Assembly: GCF_040610475.1 (NCBI RefSeq)
Contig: NZ_JBEXMJ010000001.1
Span: 248,001 to 312,000 of the forward strand
Reading direction: 5' to 3'
Length of the DNA: 64,000 bases
From: Actinopolymorpha sp. NPDC004070
GTDB taxonomy: Bacteria; Actinomycetota; Actinomycetes; Propionibacteriales; Actinopolymorphaceae
Under the pieces are notes generated by a model. The model ran no database searches and was not told the origin of the DNA. It worked only from the letters and a program-made list of their open reading frames with translations. Each line of letters begins with the position of its first letter. The first letter of the stretch is position 1. A program made the translations under genes and the position numbers. Shown here in pieces: positions 1 through 9,095 of this stretch.

Positions 1-249
1 CAGGTTGGCCCGGCGCAGCGTCGCCCGGCTGACGCGCTGGTCGTCGAGGGTCGCACCTTCGAGGTTCGCGCAGCGCATCGTCCGGCGGCTGAGCGAGGTG
101 CCGGGCAGCGTTCTGCCGGACAGATCGGGGCCGGCCTGGGCGCGGGGACAGTTGCGTCCGTGGCTGCCGGACCCGCAGGCCACGAGCCCGCCGGCGAGTG
201 CCACGAGTACGACACACAGCACCACCGCACGCGTTCCCCCGTACCGCAC
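1..249 (-). CDS. Pentapeptide-repeat lipoprotein, N-terminal part (runs off the left edge)
   Basis: The minus-strand frame from a GTG at 249 reads through to the window edge without a stop. The first 24 residues form a lipoprotein signal: a short basic start, a hydrophobic stretch rich in V, L and A, then a lipobox L-V-A-C with the acceptor cysteine at residue 25. After a Gly/Ser linker the sequence shows pentapeptide-like spacing of small and Leu residues (LSGRTLPGTSL, ANLEGATL, ATLRRANL). Such repeats fold as a right-handed beta-helix and are usually protein-interaction modules. It is probably a membrane-anchored, outward-facing lipoprotein. The C-terminus is missing, so length and function cannot be judged. 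The exact start is uncertain because the frame stays open upstream, but the GTG fits the signal peptide. Confidence 0.6.
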   Translation of the reverse strand, partial: MRYGGTRAVVLCVVLVALAGGLVACGSGSHGRNCPRAQAGPDLSGRTLPGTSLSRRTMRCANLEGATLDDQRVSRATLRRANL

Positions 250-280
250 CCGACCAGTATCGACGCCCTGCTCGGACCCG

Positions 281-838
281 TCACAGCCTCGCCACGAAAC
301 CGTCCGTGGTCGCCACCACCTGGCGGAGGATGTCGGCCGAATTGACCGGATCGGCCTCCGTTTCCAGGCCGTGATCGGCACCGGGAATCTCCAGCACCTC
401 CGCCTTCGTCGACCGGGCCAGGTCGCCGTTCCAGGTGGGGTCGCCGGTGCCGCCGACCAGCAGCGTCGGTGCCGTGGCCGCCGTCAGCGCGCCCGTCACG
501 TGCCCCTCGCCGCACAGCGGGGTCAACCAGATCGCCGGGAGGTTCCGCTCGACCGCGACCGAGGCGGCGAACGTACCGAGCGACTTGCCCACCAGCAGCA
601 GCCGTTCGGCCTTCTCCCGGTCCAGCGCCGCGTTCGCCTGGTCGCACACCCAGCCGGCGACCGCCACGCGGTCGGACAGTGCCGGCGGCTCCCACCACAC
701 CTCCTGCACCGTCCAGCCGCGGGCGTGCAGGATCGCGCCGGTGAAGTGCAGCAGCGGGCGGGCCGGAGTGTAGTAGCCGCCGGGCAGGACGATCGCGACC
801 CGAGCGGGGTCGGCCTCGAACCGGTTCTGGTCAGCCAT
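281..838 (-). CDS. Small alpha/beta hydrolase
   Basis: Predicted protein of 185 aa starting at the ATG at 838, preceded by a G-rich stretch. It begins with an IVLPGG strand and turn typical of alpha/beta hydrolases. It carries a nucleophile elbow G-K-S-L-G (Ser), a GGTGDPTW segment that would hold the acidic residue, and a late GADHGLE segment with the catalytic His, so the Ser-Asp-His triad looks complete. It is short for the fold and lacks a clear lid domain, resembling dienelactone-hydrolase-like or KANL3/Tex30-like proteins. The substrate is unknown. No signal peptide is seen, so it is probably cytoplasmic. The frame stays open upstream to 931, but that extension is basic and low in hydrophobics and is likely untranslated. 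Confidence 0.75.
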   Translation of the reverse strand: MADQNRFEADPARVAIVLPGGYYTPARPLLHFTGAILHARGWTVQEVWWEPPALSDRVAVAGWVCDQANAALDREKAERLLLVGKSLGTFAASVAVERNLPAIWLTPLCGEGHVTGALTAATAPTLLVGGTGDPTWNGDLARSTKAEVLEIPGADHGLETEADPVNSADILRQVVATTDGFVARL

Positions 839-979
839 GCCCCATTGTCGCCACGGTGGTGGCGCTGCCGAGCCATGGCGTATCCGAGTCCGGCCAGTTT
901 GCCGGTGATGATCTTGTGGGCGTACGCGCACCGCGCCTAGATTCCCCGGGACCGCTCCGCGTCCTGCCCAGGAGGCTCC

Positions 980-2551
980 GTGTCCAGAACACCGTCCCGG
1001 TCATCCCACCTGTTGCCGCGGATGCTGGCTGCGGCCGGCACGCTCGCGCTCGGGTTCGGAGTTGTGACCGGCACCGCCGCGGCGGCGCCGCAACCGGTCC
1101 GCGTGGCGCCCGCGCACCCGGCGGCGAAGGCGGTCACGGCCGCCCAGCTCCCGGTCGCGACCCTCGCCGCCCCGGTCTGCGGGACGCTGTGCGACGGTGC
1201 TCCGGTGACCCAAGCGCGCGAAGACCGGTTGGCCGACGGAGCGACCATCTACGGACGCTCGATCGAGCTGCACATGTCCGACCTGGACGCGATGGGCTGG
1301 GCGAGCATCAACAACGGCGACCCCACCGACGAAGTGTGGCTGGACCGGTCCTACGACGGCGGGAAGACGGTCGCCGACACCAAGCTCGGCGACGCGACCA
1401 TCCCCGCGGGCAAGCGCGGCACCACCACCGCGATGTTCAACGTGAACGACCCGGACAACCGGCGCACCGGCGTACTCCGCGCCTGCGGCAAGGCCGGCAA
1501 CCGCGACGACGTGCGGTGCACCGCCTGGACCGGCGTGGAACGCCCGAGCACCCAGGGGACACCGACCAAGCGTGCGGTGGAGGCGCTGGTCAAGCTCTAC
1601 AACCGGGACACCGGGCTGTGGAAGACCACCGGCTGGTGGAACTCCGCGAACGCGCTGACCGCCGTCCTCGACTACCAGCTGGCCACCGGCGACCGGTCCT
1701 ACGACTGGATCGTCGCCAACACCTACGACAAGAACCTGCACGCCCAGGGCGGCAACTTCACCAACGACTACGTCGACGACACCGGCTGGTGGGCGCTGGC
1801 GTGGATCAGGGCGTACGACCTGACCGGGCAGCAGCGCTACCTGGAGACGGCGAAGTTCGACGTCGACTACATGTGGAGCACCCGAGACGACGTCTGCGGC
1901 GGCGGTGTGGTGTGGAACGTCAACCAGCGTTACAAGAACGCCGTCACCAACGAGCTGTTCGTCAAGGCCGCGGCGAGTCTGCACAACCGCATGCCCGGTG
2001 ACAGCGAGTACCTCGACCGGGCGCTGAACATCTGGCAGTGGTTCCGGGCCAGCGGGATGATCAACGCCGACAACCTGATCAACGACGGCCTGGACGGCAC
2101 GACCTGCCAGAACAACGGCGGAACGACCTGGACCTACAACCAGGGCATCGTGCTCGGGGCCCTGACCGAGCTGGCGGCGGCGACGAAGGACCACTCCTAC
2201 CTCACCCAGGCGCGCGAGCTCGCCGACGCCTCGACCGGCAGTGAGTTCCTCAATCCCGACGGCGTGCTGACCGAGCCGTGCGAGGCGAACGGCTGCGGCG
2301 CGGACGGGCCGACGTTCAAGGGTGTCTACGTCCGCAACCTCGGTGAGCTGAACGCGGCGCTGCGCGGCCGGCCCTACCAGCGGTACCTCCAGCGCCAGGC
2401 CACCGTGTCGTACCTGCGTGACCGCAACCGCTTCGACCAGTACGGCGTGCACTGGGCCGGGCCGATCGAGGCGATCAGCGGAGCCACCCAGCAGAGCGCG
2501 ACCGAGGCGCAGATCGCGCCGCTGTCGGGACGCGGGCCCGCCAAGGGCTGA
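980..2551 (+). CDS. Secreted glycoside hydrolase family 76 (alpha-1,6-mannanase-like)
   Basis: Predicted 523 aa, GTG start with an AGGAGG box 6 bases upstream. Residues 1-36 form a Sec signal peptide ending in an Ala-rich site. The catalytic (alpha/alpha)6 domain occupies about residue 195 to the end. It contains DYVDDTGWW, whose adjacent Asp266-Asp267 correspond to the paired acids of GH76 endo-alpha-1,6-mannanases, and later GGVVWN and a Trp/Tyr-rich TWTYNQG segment typical of the family. The 70-190 region has CGTLCDG and other Cys residues and is not assigned. GH76 enzymes cleave alpha-1,6-mannan backbones of fungal or yeast cell walls or of actinobacterial mannans. Here the enzyme would act outside the cell. 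No sugar transporter is adjacent. Confidence 0.88.
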   Translation: MSRTPSRSSHLLPRMLAAAGTLALGFGVVTGTAAAAPQPVRVAPAHPAAKAVTAAQLPVATLAAPVCGTLCDGAPVTQAREDRLADGATIYGRSIELHMSDLDAMGWASINNGDPTDEVWLDRSYDGGKTVADTKLGDATIPAGKRGTTTAMFNVNDPDNRRTGVLRACGKAGNRDDVRCTAWTGVERPSTQGTPTKRAVEALVKLYNRDTGLWKTTGWWNSANALTAVLDYQLATGDRSYDWIVANTYDKNLHAQGGNFTNDYVDDTGWWALAWIRAYDLTGQQRYLETAKFDVDYMWSTRDDVCGGGVVWNVNQRYKNAVTNELFVKAAASLHNRMPGDSEYLDRALNIWQWFRASGMINADNLINDGLDGTTCQNNGGTTWTYNQGIVLGALTELAAATKDHSYLTQARELADASTGSEFLNPDGVLTEPCEANGCGADGPTFKGVYVRNLGELNAALRGRPYQRYLQRQATVSYLRDRNRFDQYGVHWAGPIEAISGATQQSATEAQIAPLSGRGPAKG

Positions 2552-2596
2552 CGCGGATCCGCGGTCGACCAGGGCTGAACCCGGCCTACCAGGCCC

Positions 2597-3805
2597 TCAG
2601 TCGTCGAGGGTCTGGTAGACCGAGGTCCAGAAGTCGAGGTAGATCTCCGACAGCTGCGGGAACCCCGACCGCTGGGTCATCAGGATCGCGGTGAGTCCCT
2701 CACGCGGGTCGGAGTACCACGACGTGCCGAGGCCGCCGTCCCAGCCGAACTGCCCGGGTACGGCGGACGGGGAGTCGCGGCGGGTCACGACGGACAGGCC
2801 GAGTCCCCAGCTCCTGCTGTCGAAGTAGCCCGGGTAGAAGCCCGACTCCTCCTTCACCCGCGGCGTGAGGTGGTCGGTGACCATCGCCTGGATCGTGGTG
2901 CGGGACAGGATGCGCTCGTCGCCGTACCGCCCGCCGGCCAGCATCATCTGGCCGAACGCGGCGAAGTCGTCGACAGTGGAGACGAGTCCGCCGCCGCCGG
3001 ACTGGAACGCCGGCGGGGTCGCCCACTGACCACCGGCGGCCGGGTCGTACACCCGCAGGGCACCGGTGTCGGGATCAGGTTCGTAGCTGGTGGCGAACCG
3101 GTCCAGCTTGTCCGCCGGGACACTGAACGCGGTGTCCTTCATGCCGAGGGGCTCGAAGATCCGGCGGCGGAAGAACGTCTCCAGCGACTGACCGGAGGCG
3201 CGCTCGATGAGCACACCGAGGATGTCCGAACCGGTGTTGTACATCCAGCGCTCGCCGGGCTGGTACATCAGCGGCAACGTGCCGAACCGGCGGATCCACT
3301 CGTTCGGCCCGGGCAGCTCGCCCGGCCGGGGCGGTCCGTCACCGATGCCGGCCTCGGCGATCGCGTCCTGGATGGGGTAGCTGCCCGACGGTGCGAAGAA
3401 GATCCCGAAGCCGAGCTGGAACGTGAGCAGGTCACGCACGCTGATCGGCCGGTTCGCCGGCACGGTGTCGCTGATCGACCCGTCGATCCGCTTCAGCACC
3501 CGGCGGTCGGCGAGCTCCGGCAGCAACGTGTCGACCGGGTCGTCAAGGCGGAGTTGGCACTCCTCGACCAGGATCATCGTCGCCACCGCGGTGACCGGCT
3601 TGGTCATCGAGGAGATCCGGAAGATGGTGTCCCGCGCCATCGGGGTGCGGCCCTCGACCTCGGTGAGCCCGATCGCGTCGACGTGGGTCTCACCGCGTCT
3701 GCTGACCAGGGTCACCACTCCGGGCGCGAAGCCGCGTGCGACGTGGCCGGCCATCGTGTCGTGCATCCGGGCCAGGCGAGTCTTGGACAGGTTTCCCGTG
3801 GTCAT
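2597..3805 (-). CDS. Serine hydrolase, class C beta-lactamase / esterase family
   Basis: Predicted 402 aa, ATG start with a GAGGAG box 7 bases upstream. The S-x-x-K catalytic motif is present as S-M-T-K (Ser66, Lys69), with the usual following helix. A later WMYNTGSD segment supplies the Tyr of the second motif. The sequence is close to the EstB-type esterase/beta-lactamase group, whose members mostly hydrolyse esters or D-amino-acid peptides rather than antibiotics. No signal peptide is visible, so it is probably cytoplasmic. It converges with the GH76 gene (45 bp gap) and diverges from the hydroxyproline-type operon. A second member of the same superfamily lies at 52502-53626. Confidence 0.85.
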   Translation of the reverse strand: MTTGNLSKTRLARMHDTMAGHVARGFAPGVVTLVSRRGETHVDAIGLTEVEGRTPMARDTIFRISSMTKPVTAVATMILVEECQLRLDDPVDTLLPELADRRVLKRIDGSISDTVPANRPISVRDLLTFQLGFGIFFAPSGSYPIQDAIAEAGIGDGPPRPGELPGPNEWIRRFGTLPLMYQPGERWMYNTGSDILGVLIERASGQSLETFFRRRIFEPLGMKDTAFSVPADKLDRFATSYEPDPDTGALRVYDPAAGGQWATPPAFQSGGGGLVSTVDDFAAFGQMMLAGGRYGDERILSRTTIQAMVTDHLTPRVKEESGFYPGYFDSRSWGLGLSVVTRRDSPSAVPGQFGWDGGLGTSWYSDPREGLTAILMTQRSGFPQLSEIYLDFWTSVYQTLDD

Positions 3806-4055
3806 GTGCGGTCTCCTCGTGCCAGCTGGGCAGATCCGGCCACCGCGAGAACGTCGACTCGTGCGGCTGCGCGACCACCTTACGGGGCGGCGCCCGGGTC
3901 CCGGAACCTCACGCGCGACGGTCCACTCGCAACTAAGACGTCACTGTGTCCTACGTCGACGGCTCGGCGGGTCGGCCGATCGGGAGCGCGGCCGGTTCCT
4001 GCCACCCCGACCTGCGCCGGGGTGGGCGGGCACTGTGATGTGACATGGTACTGCG

Positions 4056-5267
4056 GTGCCTGATCTCGGACCGCCCGCCGACGTGGTGATCGTCGGTGCC
4101 GGTGTGGTGGGCGCTGCCTGTGCCTACTACGCCGCGCGGGCGGGGCTGGACGTCGTGGTCGTCGACGCCGGCACGATCGCGGGCGGCACCACCGGGTCGG
4201 GTGAGGGCAACCTGCTGGTCTCGGACAAGGAGCCCGGGCCCGAACTCGACCTCGCGCTGACGTCGCTGCGGTTGTGGCACGAGCTCGCCGAGGACCTCGC
4301 ACCGGCCGACGTCGAGTACGATCCCAAGGGCGGGGTGGTCGTGGCCGAGACGCCGGACGGCCTTGTGGCGTTGACGAAACTGGCCGACGCGCAGCGTTCG
4401 CGCGGTGTCCTCGCCGAGCAGGTGGACGGCGCGGGCCTGGCCGAGCTCGAACCCCACCTCGCACCCGGCCTCGCCGGCGGCGTCCACTACCCGCAGGACG
4501 CCCAGGTGCAGCCGATGCTCGCGGCCGCGTGTCTGCTGCGGCGCGCCCGAGAGCACGCCGCCCGGGTGCACACCGGCGTCCGCGTCACCGGCATCGACCA
4601 GGGTGCGGACGGCCGGGTCACCGGGATCGTCACCACAGCCGGGCGACTGGCCGCCGGAGCGGTCGTCAACGCCGCCGGAACGTGGAGCGGCGAGGTCGCG
4701 TCCCTCGCTGGGGTGCCGCTGCCGATCCAGCCGCGCCGCGGGTTCATCCTGGTCACCGAGCCACTGCCGCCGCTGATCCGGCACAAGGTCTACGACGCCG
4801 ACTACGTGGCCAATGTCGCCAGCAGTTCGGCCGGTCTGGAGACGTCCACCGTGGTCGAGGGAACTCGCGGGGGCACGATCCTGATCGGCGCCAGCCGCGA
4901 GCGGGTCGGCTTCGACCGTGCCCTGTCGGTGCCGGTCCTGTCCCGGCTCGCCGCCCAGGCGATGCGGCTTTTCCCTTTCCTGGACAGGGTTTCGGTCATC
5001 CGCGCGTACCGCGGCTTCCGGCCCTACCTGCCCGACCATCTGCCGGTCATCGGACCGGACCCGCGCGTGGAGGGTTTGTTCCACGCCTGCGGGCACGAGG
5101 GTGCGGGCGTGGGCCTGGCGCCGGTCACCGGGTCGCTGGTCGCGGCGGCTCTCACCGGGACCGAACCCGCGGTCGGCCTCGGGCCGTTCCGTGCGGACCG
5201 GTTCGACGCCGTTCCGCCCGGAGACGTGGTGGAGTACGAAGAACAGCCGGGGGAGGTACGCGCATGA
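4056..5267 (+). CDS. FAD-dependent amino-acid oxidase/dehydrogenase (DAO family), first gene of the hydroxyproline-type operon
   Basis: Predicted 403 aa, GTG start. The N-terminus holds a Rossmann dinucleotide-binding motif G-A-G-V-V-G followed by an acidic strand end (VVVVDAG), the FAD signature of the DAO/GlpD family. A C-terminal GHEGAGVGLAPVTG segment matches the second FAD-contact region. Homologous subunits occur in multi-subunit D-hydroxyproline, D-proline, octopine and hydrogen-cyanide-synthase-type dehydrogenases, paired with a ferredoxin-like and an FAD/NAD subunit. The next gene, overlapping by 4 bp, encodes both of those partners fused. The operon's deaminase and epimerase make D-4-hydroxyproline the best guess for the substrate, giving pyrroline-4-hydroxy-2-carboxylate. 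That assignment is inference from context. Confidence 0.85.
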   Translation: MPDLGPPADVVIVGAGVVGAACAYYAARAGLDVVVVDAGTIAGGTTGSGEGNLLVSDKEPGPELDLALTSLRLWHELAEDLAPADVEYDPKGGVVVAETPDGLVALTKLADAQRSRGVLAEQVDGAGLAELEPHLAPGLAGGVHYPQDAQVQPMLAAACLLRRAREHAARVHTGVRVTGIDQGADGRVTGIVTTAGRLAAGAVVNAAGTWSGEVASLAGVPLPIQPRRGFILVTEPLPPLIRHKVYDADYVANVASSSAGLETSTVVEGTRGGTILIGASRERVGFDRALSVPVLSRLAAQAMRLFPFLDRVSVIRAYRGFRPYLPDHLPVIGPDPRVEGLFHACGHEGAGVGLAPVTGSLVAAALTGTEPAVGLGPFRADRFDAVPPGDVVEYEEQPGEVRA

Positions 5268-7141
5268 CCGATGACAACGGTGCGCCGGCGCCGCGGGCGC
5301 GGTCCGGGCAGCTGGTCGTGGACGGGCAGCCGGTGGCGTTCGACCACGGGCAGACCATCGCGGCGACGCTGATCGCGGCCGGCCGGACGTCGTGGCGTAC
5401 CACCCGCGAGGGCCGGCAGCGCGGGATCTTCTGTGGCATCGGGGTTTGCTTCGACTGCCTGGTCACCGCGAACGGGCGCCGGGTGCGCGCCTGCCTGGAA
5501 CCCGCCCGTCCGGGTGACGTGGTGACCACCGGGCCGGTGAGCCCCGACGTCGCCGAGCCGGCGGGCGAGTCGGCGAGCCGGACCGGATCGGCGCCGCCCA
5601 CCAGGTGCGACGCCGTGGTCGTCGGCGCGGGCCCGGCCGGTCTCACGGCCGCGAACGCGATGGCCGAGCACGGGCTGTCCGTCGTCCTGCTCGACGCCGG
5701 GGAGCGGCCCGGCGGGCAGTACTACCGGCACTCCGCGCAGGGTGCCTCGGGCGCGGCCGCGAGCCCGCGCTTTCGCACGCTGCGCGTCGACCTGGACCGG
5801 CACGTGGTCGCCGGGCGGATCGACTACCGCCCCCGCCACCAGGTGTGGACACTGGAACGCACGCCCCCGGCGATCCCCGCGCCCGCGGCCGCGCGGCCTG
5901 CCGACCCGGTGTGGACGGTGCACGCGGTGGCGGAGGGACCCGAGCCCAGCCCCTCGCGGGTGGTCGCGCCCGCGGTGGTCGTGGCCACCGGCGCGTACGA
6001 CCGTCAGATCCCCTTTCCTGGTTGGGATCTGCCTGGTGTCGTCGCGGCCGGTGGCGCCCAGGCTCTGCTCAAGGGGAGTGGTGTGGCGCTCGGCGGCCCT
6101 GCAGGTCGGGTGGTGGTCGCGGGCAGCGGGCCGTTCCTGTTGCCGGTGGCCAGCGGGCTGGCGCGGGCCGGCGTGGAAGTCGCCGGGGTGTACGAGGCGA
6201 GCCGGGCGCGCGTCTACCTGCGCCACGCGCGGACGCTGGCGGGACAACCGGCCCGGTTCGCCGAGGCCGCGGGGTACGCCCGCGACCTGGCCCGGCACCG
6301 GGTCCCGTACCGCACCGGCCACGCGGTGGTCGCCGCGCACGGGGAGGAACGGCTCGCCGGCGTCACGGTCGCGCGACTGGACACGGAGCGCCGCCCGGTC
6401 GCCGGCAGCGAACGCCGCGTCGAGTGCGACACGCTCGCGGTCGGGTACGGCTTCACCCCGCAACTCGACCTGTTGGTCGAGGTCGGCTGCGAGGTCGGGA
6501 CGGGCACGTGCGGCACGCCCGCGGTCGCGGTGGACGCCGACCAGCGGACGACGTGCGCCGGCCTCTACTCCGCCGGTGAGACGACAGGCGTCGGTGGCGC
6601 GGCCCTGGCCCTGGTGGAGGGGGAACTCGCGGCGCTCGCGGTGGCGGCCGCGTCAGGGCGGCCGGTCGAGGAGCAGCGCAAGGCGCGGTTGCTGCGGCGC
6701 AAGGACAGGTTGCGCGCCTTCGCCGACGTGCTCGACGCCGTACATCCGATGCCGTCGGCCTGGTTGGACGACGTGCCCGACGAGACGGTGCTGTGCCGGT
6801 GCGAGGAGGTTCCGGTCGGCGCGGTCCGGGCGGCGGTCCGCCACCTCGGTGTCGTCGATCCTCGCTCGGCGAAGCTGCTCACCCGGGCCGGGATGGGCTG
6901 GTGCCAGGGCCGCACGTGTGCCGTGCCCACCGCGGCGTTGGTCGGCCGGCTGACGGGTTCGCCACCGGGCGTCGGCGACGTCGCGGCGCTAGCCCGCCGG
7001 CCGGTCGCCCAGCCGGTGCCGCTCGGCGTTCTCGCCTCCCTCGCCGACCCACGAAGCGCGCCCGAAGCCGTACCCGACGACTCCACGCCTGCCGAGGACT
7101 CCGTGTCCAGCGACGAAACCCCCGGAGGAACAGCCCGATGA
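5264..7141 (+). CDS. Fused ferredoxin / FAD-NAD(P) / BFD dehydrogenase subunit (HcnA-HcnB-like fusion)
   Basis: Predicted 625 aa, ATG start with GGGGGAGG 7 bases upstream and an ATGA overlap with the previous gene. Three modules are seen. Residues 14-80 are a small [2Fe-2S] ferredoxin-like domain with Cys57, Cys62, Cys65 and Cys77. Residues 114 to about 490 are a pyridine-nucleotide-disulphide-type flavoprotein with G-A-G-P-A-G at 121-126 and a VGYGF/SAGE second FAD region. The C-terminal part, starting near the LCRCEEV segment, is a BFD-like [2Fe-2S] domain with C-x-C and C-x4-C. In many bacteria the first two modules are separate subunits of proline or hydroxyproline dehydrogenase complexes. 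Here they are fused, so the enzyme would be a two-polypeptide complex. It is thought to take electrons from the DAO subunit. A low-complexity acidic tail of about 40 residues ends the protein. Confidence 0.85.
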   Translation: MTDDNGAPAPRARSGQLVVDGQPVAFDHGQTIAATLIAAGRTSWRTTREGRQRGIFCGIGVCFDCLVTANGRRVRACLEPARPGDVVTTGPVSPDVAEPAGESASRTGSAPPTRCDAVVVGAGPAGLTAANAMAEHGLSVVLLDAGERPGGQYYRHSAQGASGAAASPRFRTLRVDLDRHVVAGRIDYRPRHQVWTLERTPPAIPAPAAARPADPVWTVHAVAEGPEPSPSRVVAPAVVVATGAYDRQIPFPGWDLPGVVAAGGAQALLKGSGVALGGPAGRVVVAGSGPFLLPVASGLARAGVEVAGVYEASRARVYLRHARTLAGQPARFAEAAGYARDLARHRVPYRTGHAVVAAHGEERLAGVTVARLDTERRPVAGSERRVECDTLAVGYGFTPQLDLLVEVGCEVGTGTCGTPAVAVDADQRTTCAGLYSAGETTGVGGAALALVEGELAALAVAAASGRPVEEQRKARLLRRKDRLRAFADVLDAVHPMPSAWLDDVPDETVLCRCEEVPVGAVRAAVRHLGVVDPRSAKLLTRAGMGWCQGRTCAVPTAALVGRLTGSPPGVGDVAALARRPVAQPVPLGVLASLADPRSAPEAVPDDSTPAEDSVSSDETPGGTAR

Positions 7142-8097
7142 CGACGCAGACCCAGCCCGCGACCACGCCCGCGATCCAGGCCGACCCGCCCAGTGAGCCC
7201 TGGCACGGCGTGCTCGTGGCGACCGCGCTGCCGTACCAGGACGACCTCACCGTCGACGACGACCGGTATGCCGAGCACGTGCGCTGGCTGGTCGACAACG
7301 GCTGCGCCGGGGTGATCCCGAACGGCTCGCTGGGGGAGTACGCCTCGCTCACCGACGAGGAACGCTCAGCGGTCCTGCGTACCGCGCTCAAGGCGGTGCC
7401 CGACGCGGCCGTGGTGCCCGGCGTGTCGGCCTACAGCGCGCAGGCCGCCCGGCGCTGGGCCGAGGACGCCGCGGAGGCCGGGGCACCTGCCGTGCTGTGC
7501 CTGCCGCCGAACGCCTACCGCGCGGACGACCGGATCGTGCTCGCGCACTTCGCCGAGGTCGCCAAGGTGGGCCTGCCGGTCGTGGCGTACAACAACCCCT
7601 ACGACACCAGGGTCGACCTCACCCCCGAACTCCTTGCGCGGCTGCACGGTGAGGGCCACATCGTCGCCGTCAAGGAGTTCAGCGGCGACGTGCGGCGGGC
7701 CTACCAGATCGCCGAGCTCGCACCCGACCTCGACCTGATCATCGGCGCCGACGACGTGGCGCTCGAGCTCGCCGTCGCCGGTGCGGTCGGCTGGATCGCG
7801 GGTTTCCCGAACGCCTTCCCCCGCGAGTGTGTGCGGATGTACGACGCCGCGCGGGCCGGTGACCTGGCCACCGCACTACCGCTGTACCGCACGCTGCATC
7901 CCCTGCTGCGCTGGGATTCCAAGGTCGAGTTCGTGCAGGCGATCAAGCTGTCCATGGACATCGCGGGCCGGTACGGCGGTCCGTGCCGGCATCCGCGGCT
8001 GGCGCTGACGGCCGAGCACGAGGCGGTCGTGCGGGCCGCGACCGAGCAGGTGGTGGCGGCGTTCGACATCGCGCCGGCTGGTGAGGCGCGACGATGA
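7138..8097 (+). CDS. DapA-family lyase/deaminase, probable pyrroline-4-hydroxy-2-carboxylate deaminase
   Basis: Predicted 319 aa, ATG start with CCCGGAGGA upstream and an ATGA overlap with the previous gene. It is a (beta/alpha)8 protein of the dihydrodipicolinate synthase family. The Schiff-base lysine is Lys179 in VAVKEFSGD and the conserved Tyr is Tyr151 in VVAYNNPYD. The usual GTTGE motif is replaced by NGSLGEY, as in non-DapA members. In hydroxyproline catabolism a family member deaminates and dehydrates pyrroline-4-hydroxy-2-carboxylate to alpha-ketoglutarate semialdehyde. Its place between a DAO-type dehydrogenase and a proline racemase-family epimerase supports that role. The semialdehyde dehydrogenase that would finish the pathway is not in this window. 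Confidence 0.83.
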   Translation: MTTQTQPATTPAIQADPPSEPWHGVLVATALPYQDDLTVDDDRYAEHVRWLVDNGCAGVIPNGSLGEYASLTDEERSAVLRTALKAVPDAAVVPGVSAYSAQAARRWAEDAAEAGAPAVLCLPPNAYRADDRIVLAHFAEVAKVGLPVVAYNNPYDTRVDLTPELLARLHGEGHIVAVKEFSGDVRRAYQIAELAPDLDLIIGADDVALELAVAGAVGWIAGFPNAFPRECVRMYDAARAGDLATALPLYRTLHPLLRWDSKVEFVQAIKLSMDIAGRYGGPCRHPRLALTAEHEAVVRAATEQVVAAFDIAPAGEARR

Positions 8098-9095
8098 GGA
8101 CCCGCCACCTCTTCCACGCCGTCGACTCCCACACCGAGGGGATGCCGACCCGCGTGATCACCGGCGGCGTGGGTGTGATCCCGGGCGCGACGATGTTCGA
8201 ACGCCGGCAGCACTTCGTCGAGCACCTGGACCACCTGCGGACGTTGCTGATGTACGAGCCCCGCGGGCACAGCGCGATGAGCGGGGCGATCCTGCAGCCG
8301 CCCACGCGCCCCGACGCTGACTTCGGCGTACTCTTCATCGAGGTGTCCGGCTGCCTGCCCATGTGCGGGCACGGAACCATCGGGGTGGCCACCGTCCTGG
8401 TGGAGACCGGCATGGTCCCGGTGGCGGAGCCGGTGACGCAGGTTCGGCTTGACACCCCGGCCGGACTGGTGGTGGCCGAGGTCGCGGTGGCCGACGGGGT
8501 GGCCCGCGGTGTGACGTTGCGGAACGTCCCCGCGTTCGCCGCCGGGCTGGACCTGTCGGTCAAGGTGCCGGGCCTGGGGGAGGTGCCCTACGACCTGGCG
8601 TACGGCGGCAACTTCTACGCCATCGTGCAGACCGAACGCGTCGGGCTCACCTTCGACCGCTCGAACAAGCAAGCGCTCCTTGACGCCGGGCTGGCGATCA
8701 TGGCGGCGATCAACGAGACCGCACCGCCGAGCCATCCGGAGAACCCCGACATCGCCGGCTGTCACCACGTCTACCTCGCCGCGCCCGGCTCGAACGCCCA
8801 CCGCTCCCGGCACGCGATGGCGATCCATCCGGGCTGGTTCGATCGTTCGCCCTGCGGGACCGGGACGTGTGCGCGGATGGCGCAACTGCACGCCCGCGGG
8901 CACCTCGAGCTCGGCCGCGACTTCGTCAACGAGTCCTTCATCGGCACGACCTTCGTCGGCCGGCTGCTGGCGGAGACGACCGTCGGCGGCCTGCCCGCCG
9001 TGGTGCCGACGGTGACCGGGCGGGCCTGGCTCACCGGCACCGCGCAGTACTTCCTCGATCCGGAGGATCCGTTCCCGCACGGGTTCTCGCTGTGA
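8094..9095 (+). CDS. Proline racemase family, probable 4-hydroxyproline 2-epimerase
   Basis: Predicted 333 aa, ATG start overlapping the previous stop (ATGA). Both catalytic cysteines of the racemase/epimerase group are present: Cys91 in LPMCGHGT and Cys254 in DRSPCGTGTCA, with Asp250 alongside. Family members that act as trans-3-hydroxyproline dehydratases have Ser or Thr at the first position, so this protein should racemise or epimerise. With the neighbouring dehydrogenase and deaminase, the likely reaction is trans-4-hydroxy-L-proline to cis-4-hydroxy-D-proline, the first step of the bacterial route. Proline racemase itself cannot be excluded from sequence. The enzyme is cytoplasmic and acts as a dimer in known cases. 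Confidence 0.87.
   Translation: MRTRHLFHAVDSHTEGMPTRVITGGVGVIPGATMFERRQHFVEHLDHLRTLLMYEPRGHSAMSGAILQPPTRPDADFGVLFIEVSGCLPMCGHGTIGVATVLVETGMVPVAEPVTQVRLDTPAGLVVAEVAVADGVARGVTLRNVPAFAAGLDLSVKVPGLGEVPYDLAYGGNFYAIVQTERVGLTFDRSNKQALLDAGLAIMAAINETAPPSHPENPDIAGCHHVYLAAPGSNAHRSRHAMAIHPGWFDRSPCGTGTCARMAQLHARGHLELGRDFVNESFIGTTFVGRLLAETTVGGLPAVVPTVTGRAWLTGTAQYFLDPEDPFPHGFSL

Noticed and set aside
2552..2563. Palindrome CGCGGATCCGCG as a terminator
   Set aside because: It has no loop-sized centre and is too short to support a hairpin between the converging genes.
4274..5263. 330-codon extension upstream of the fused dehydrogenase
   Set aside because: It lies out of frame within the DAO gene and reads as an Arg/Gly/Pro-rich shadow; translation starts at the ATG at 5264.
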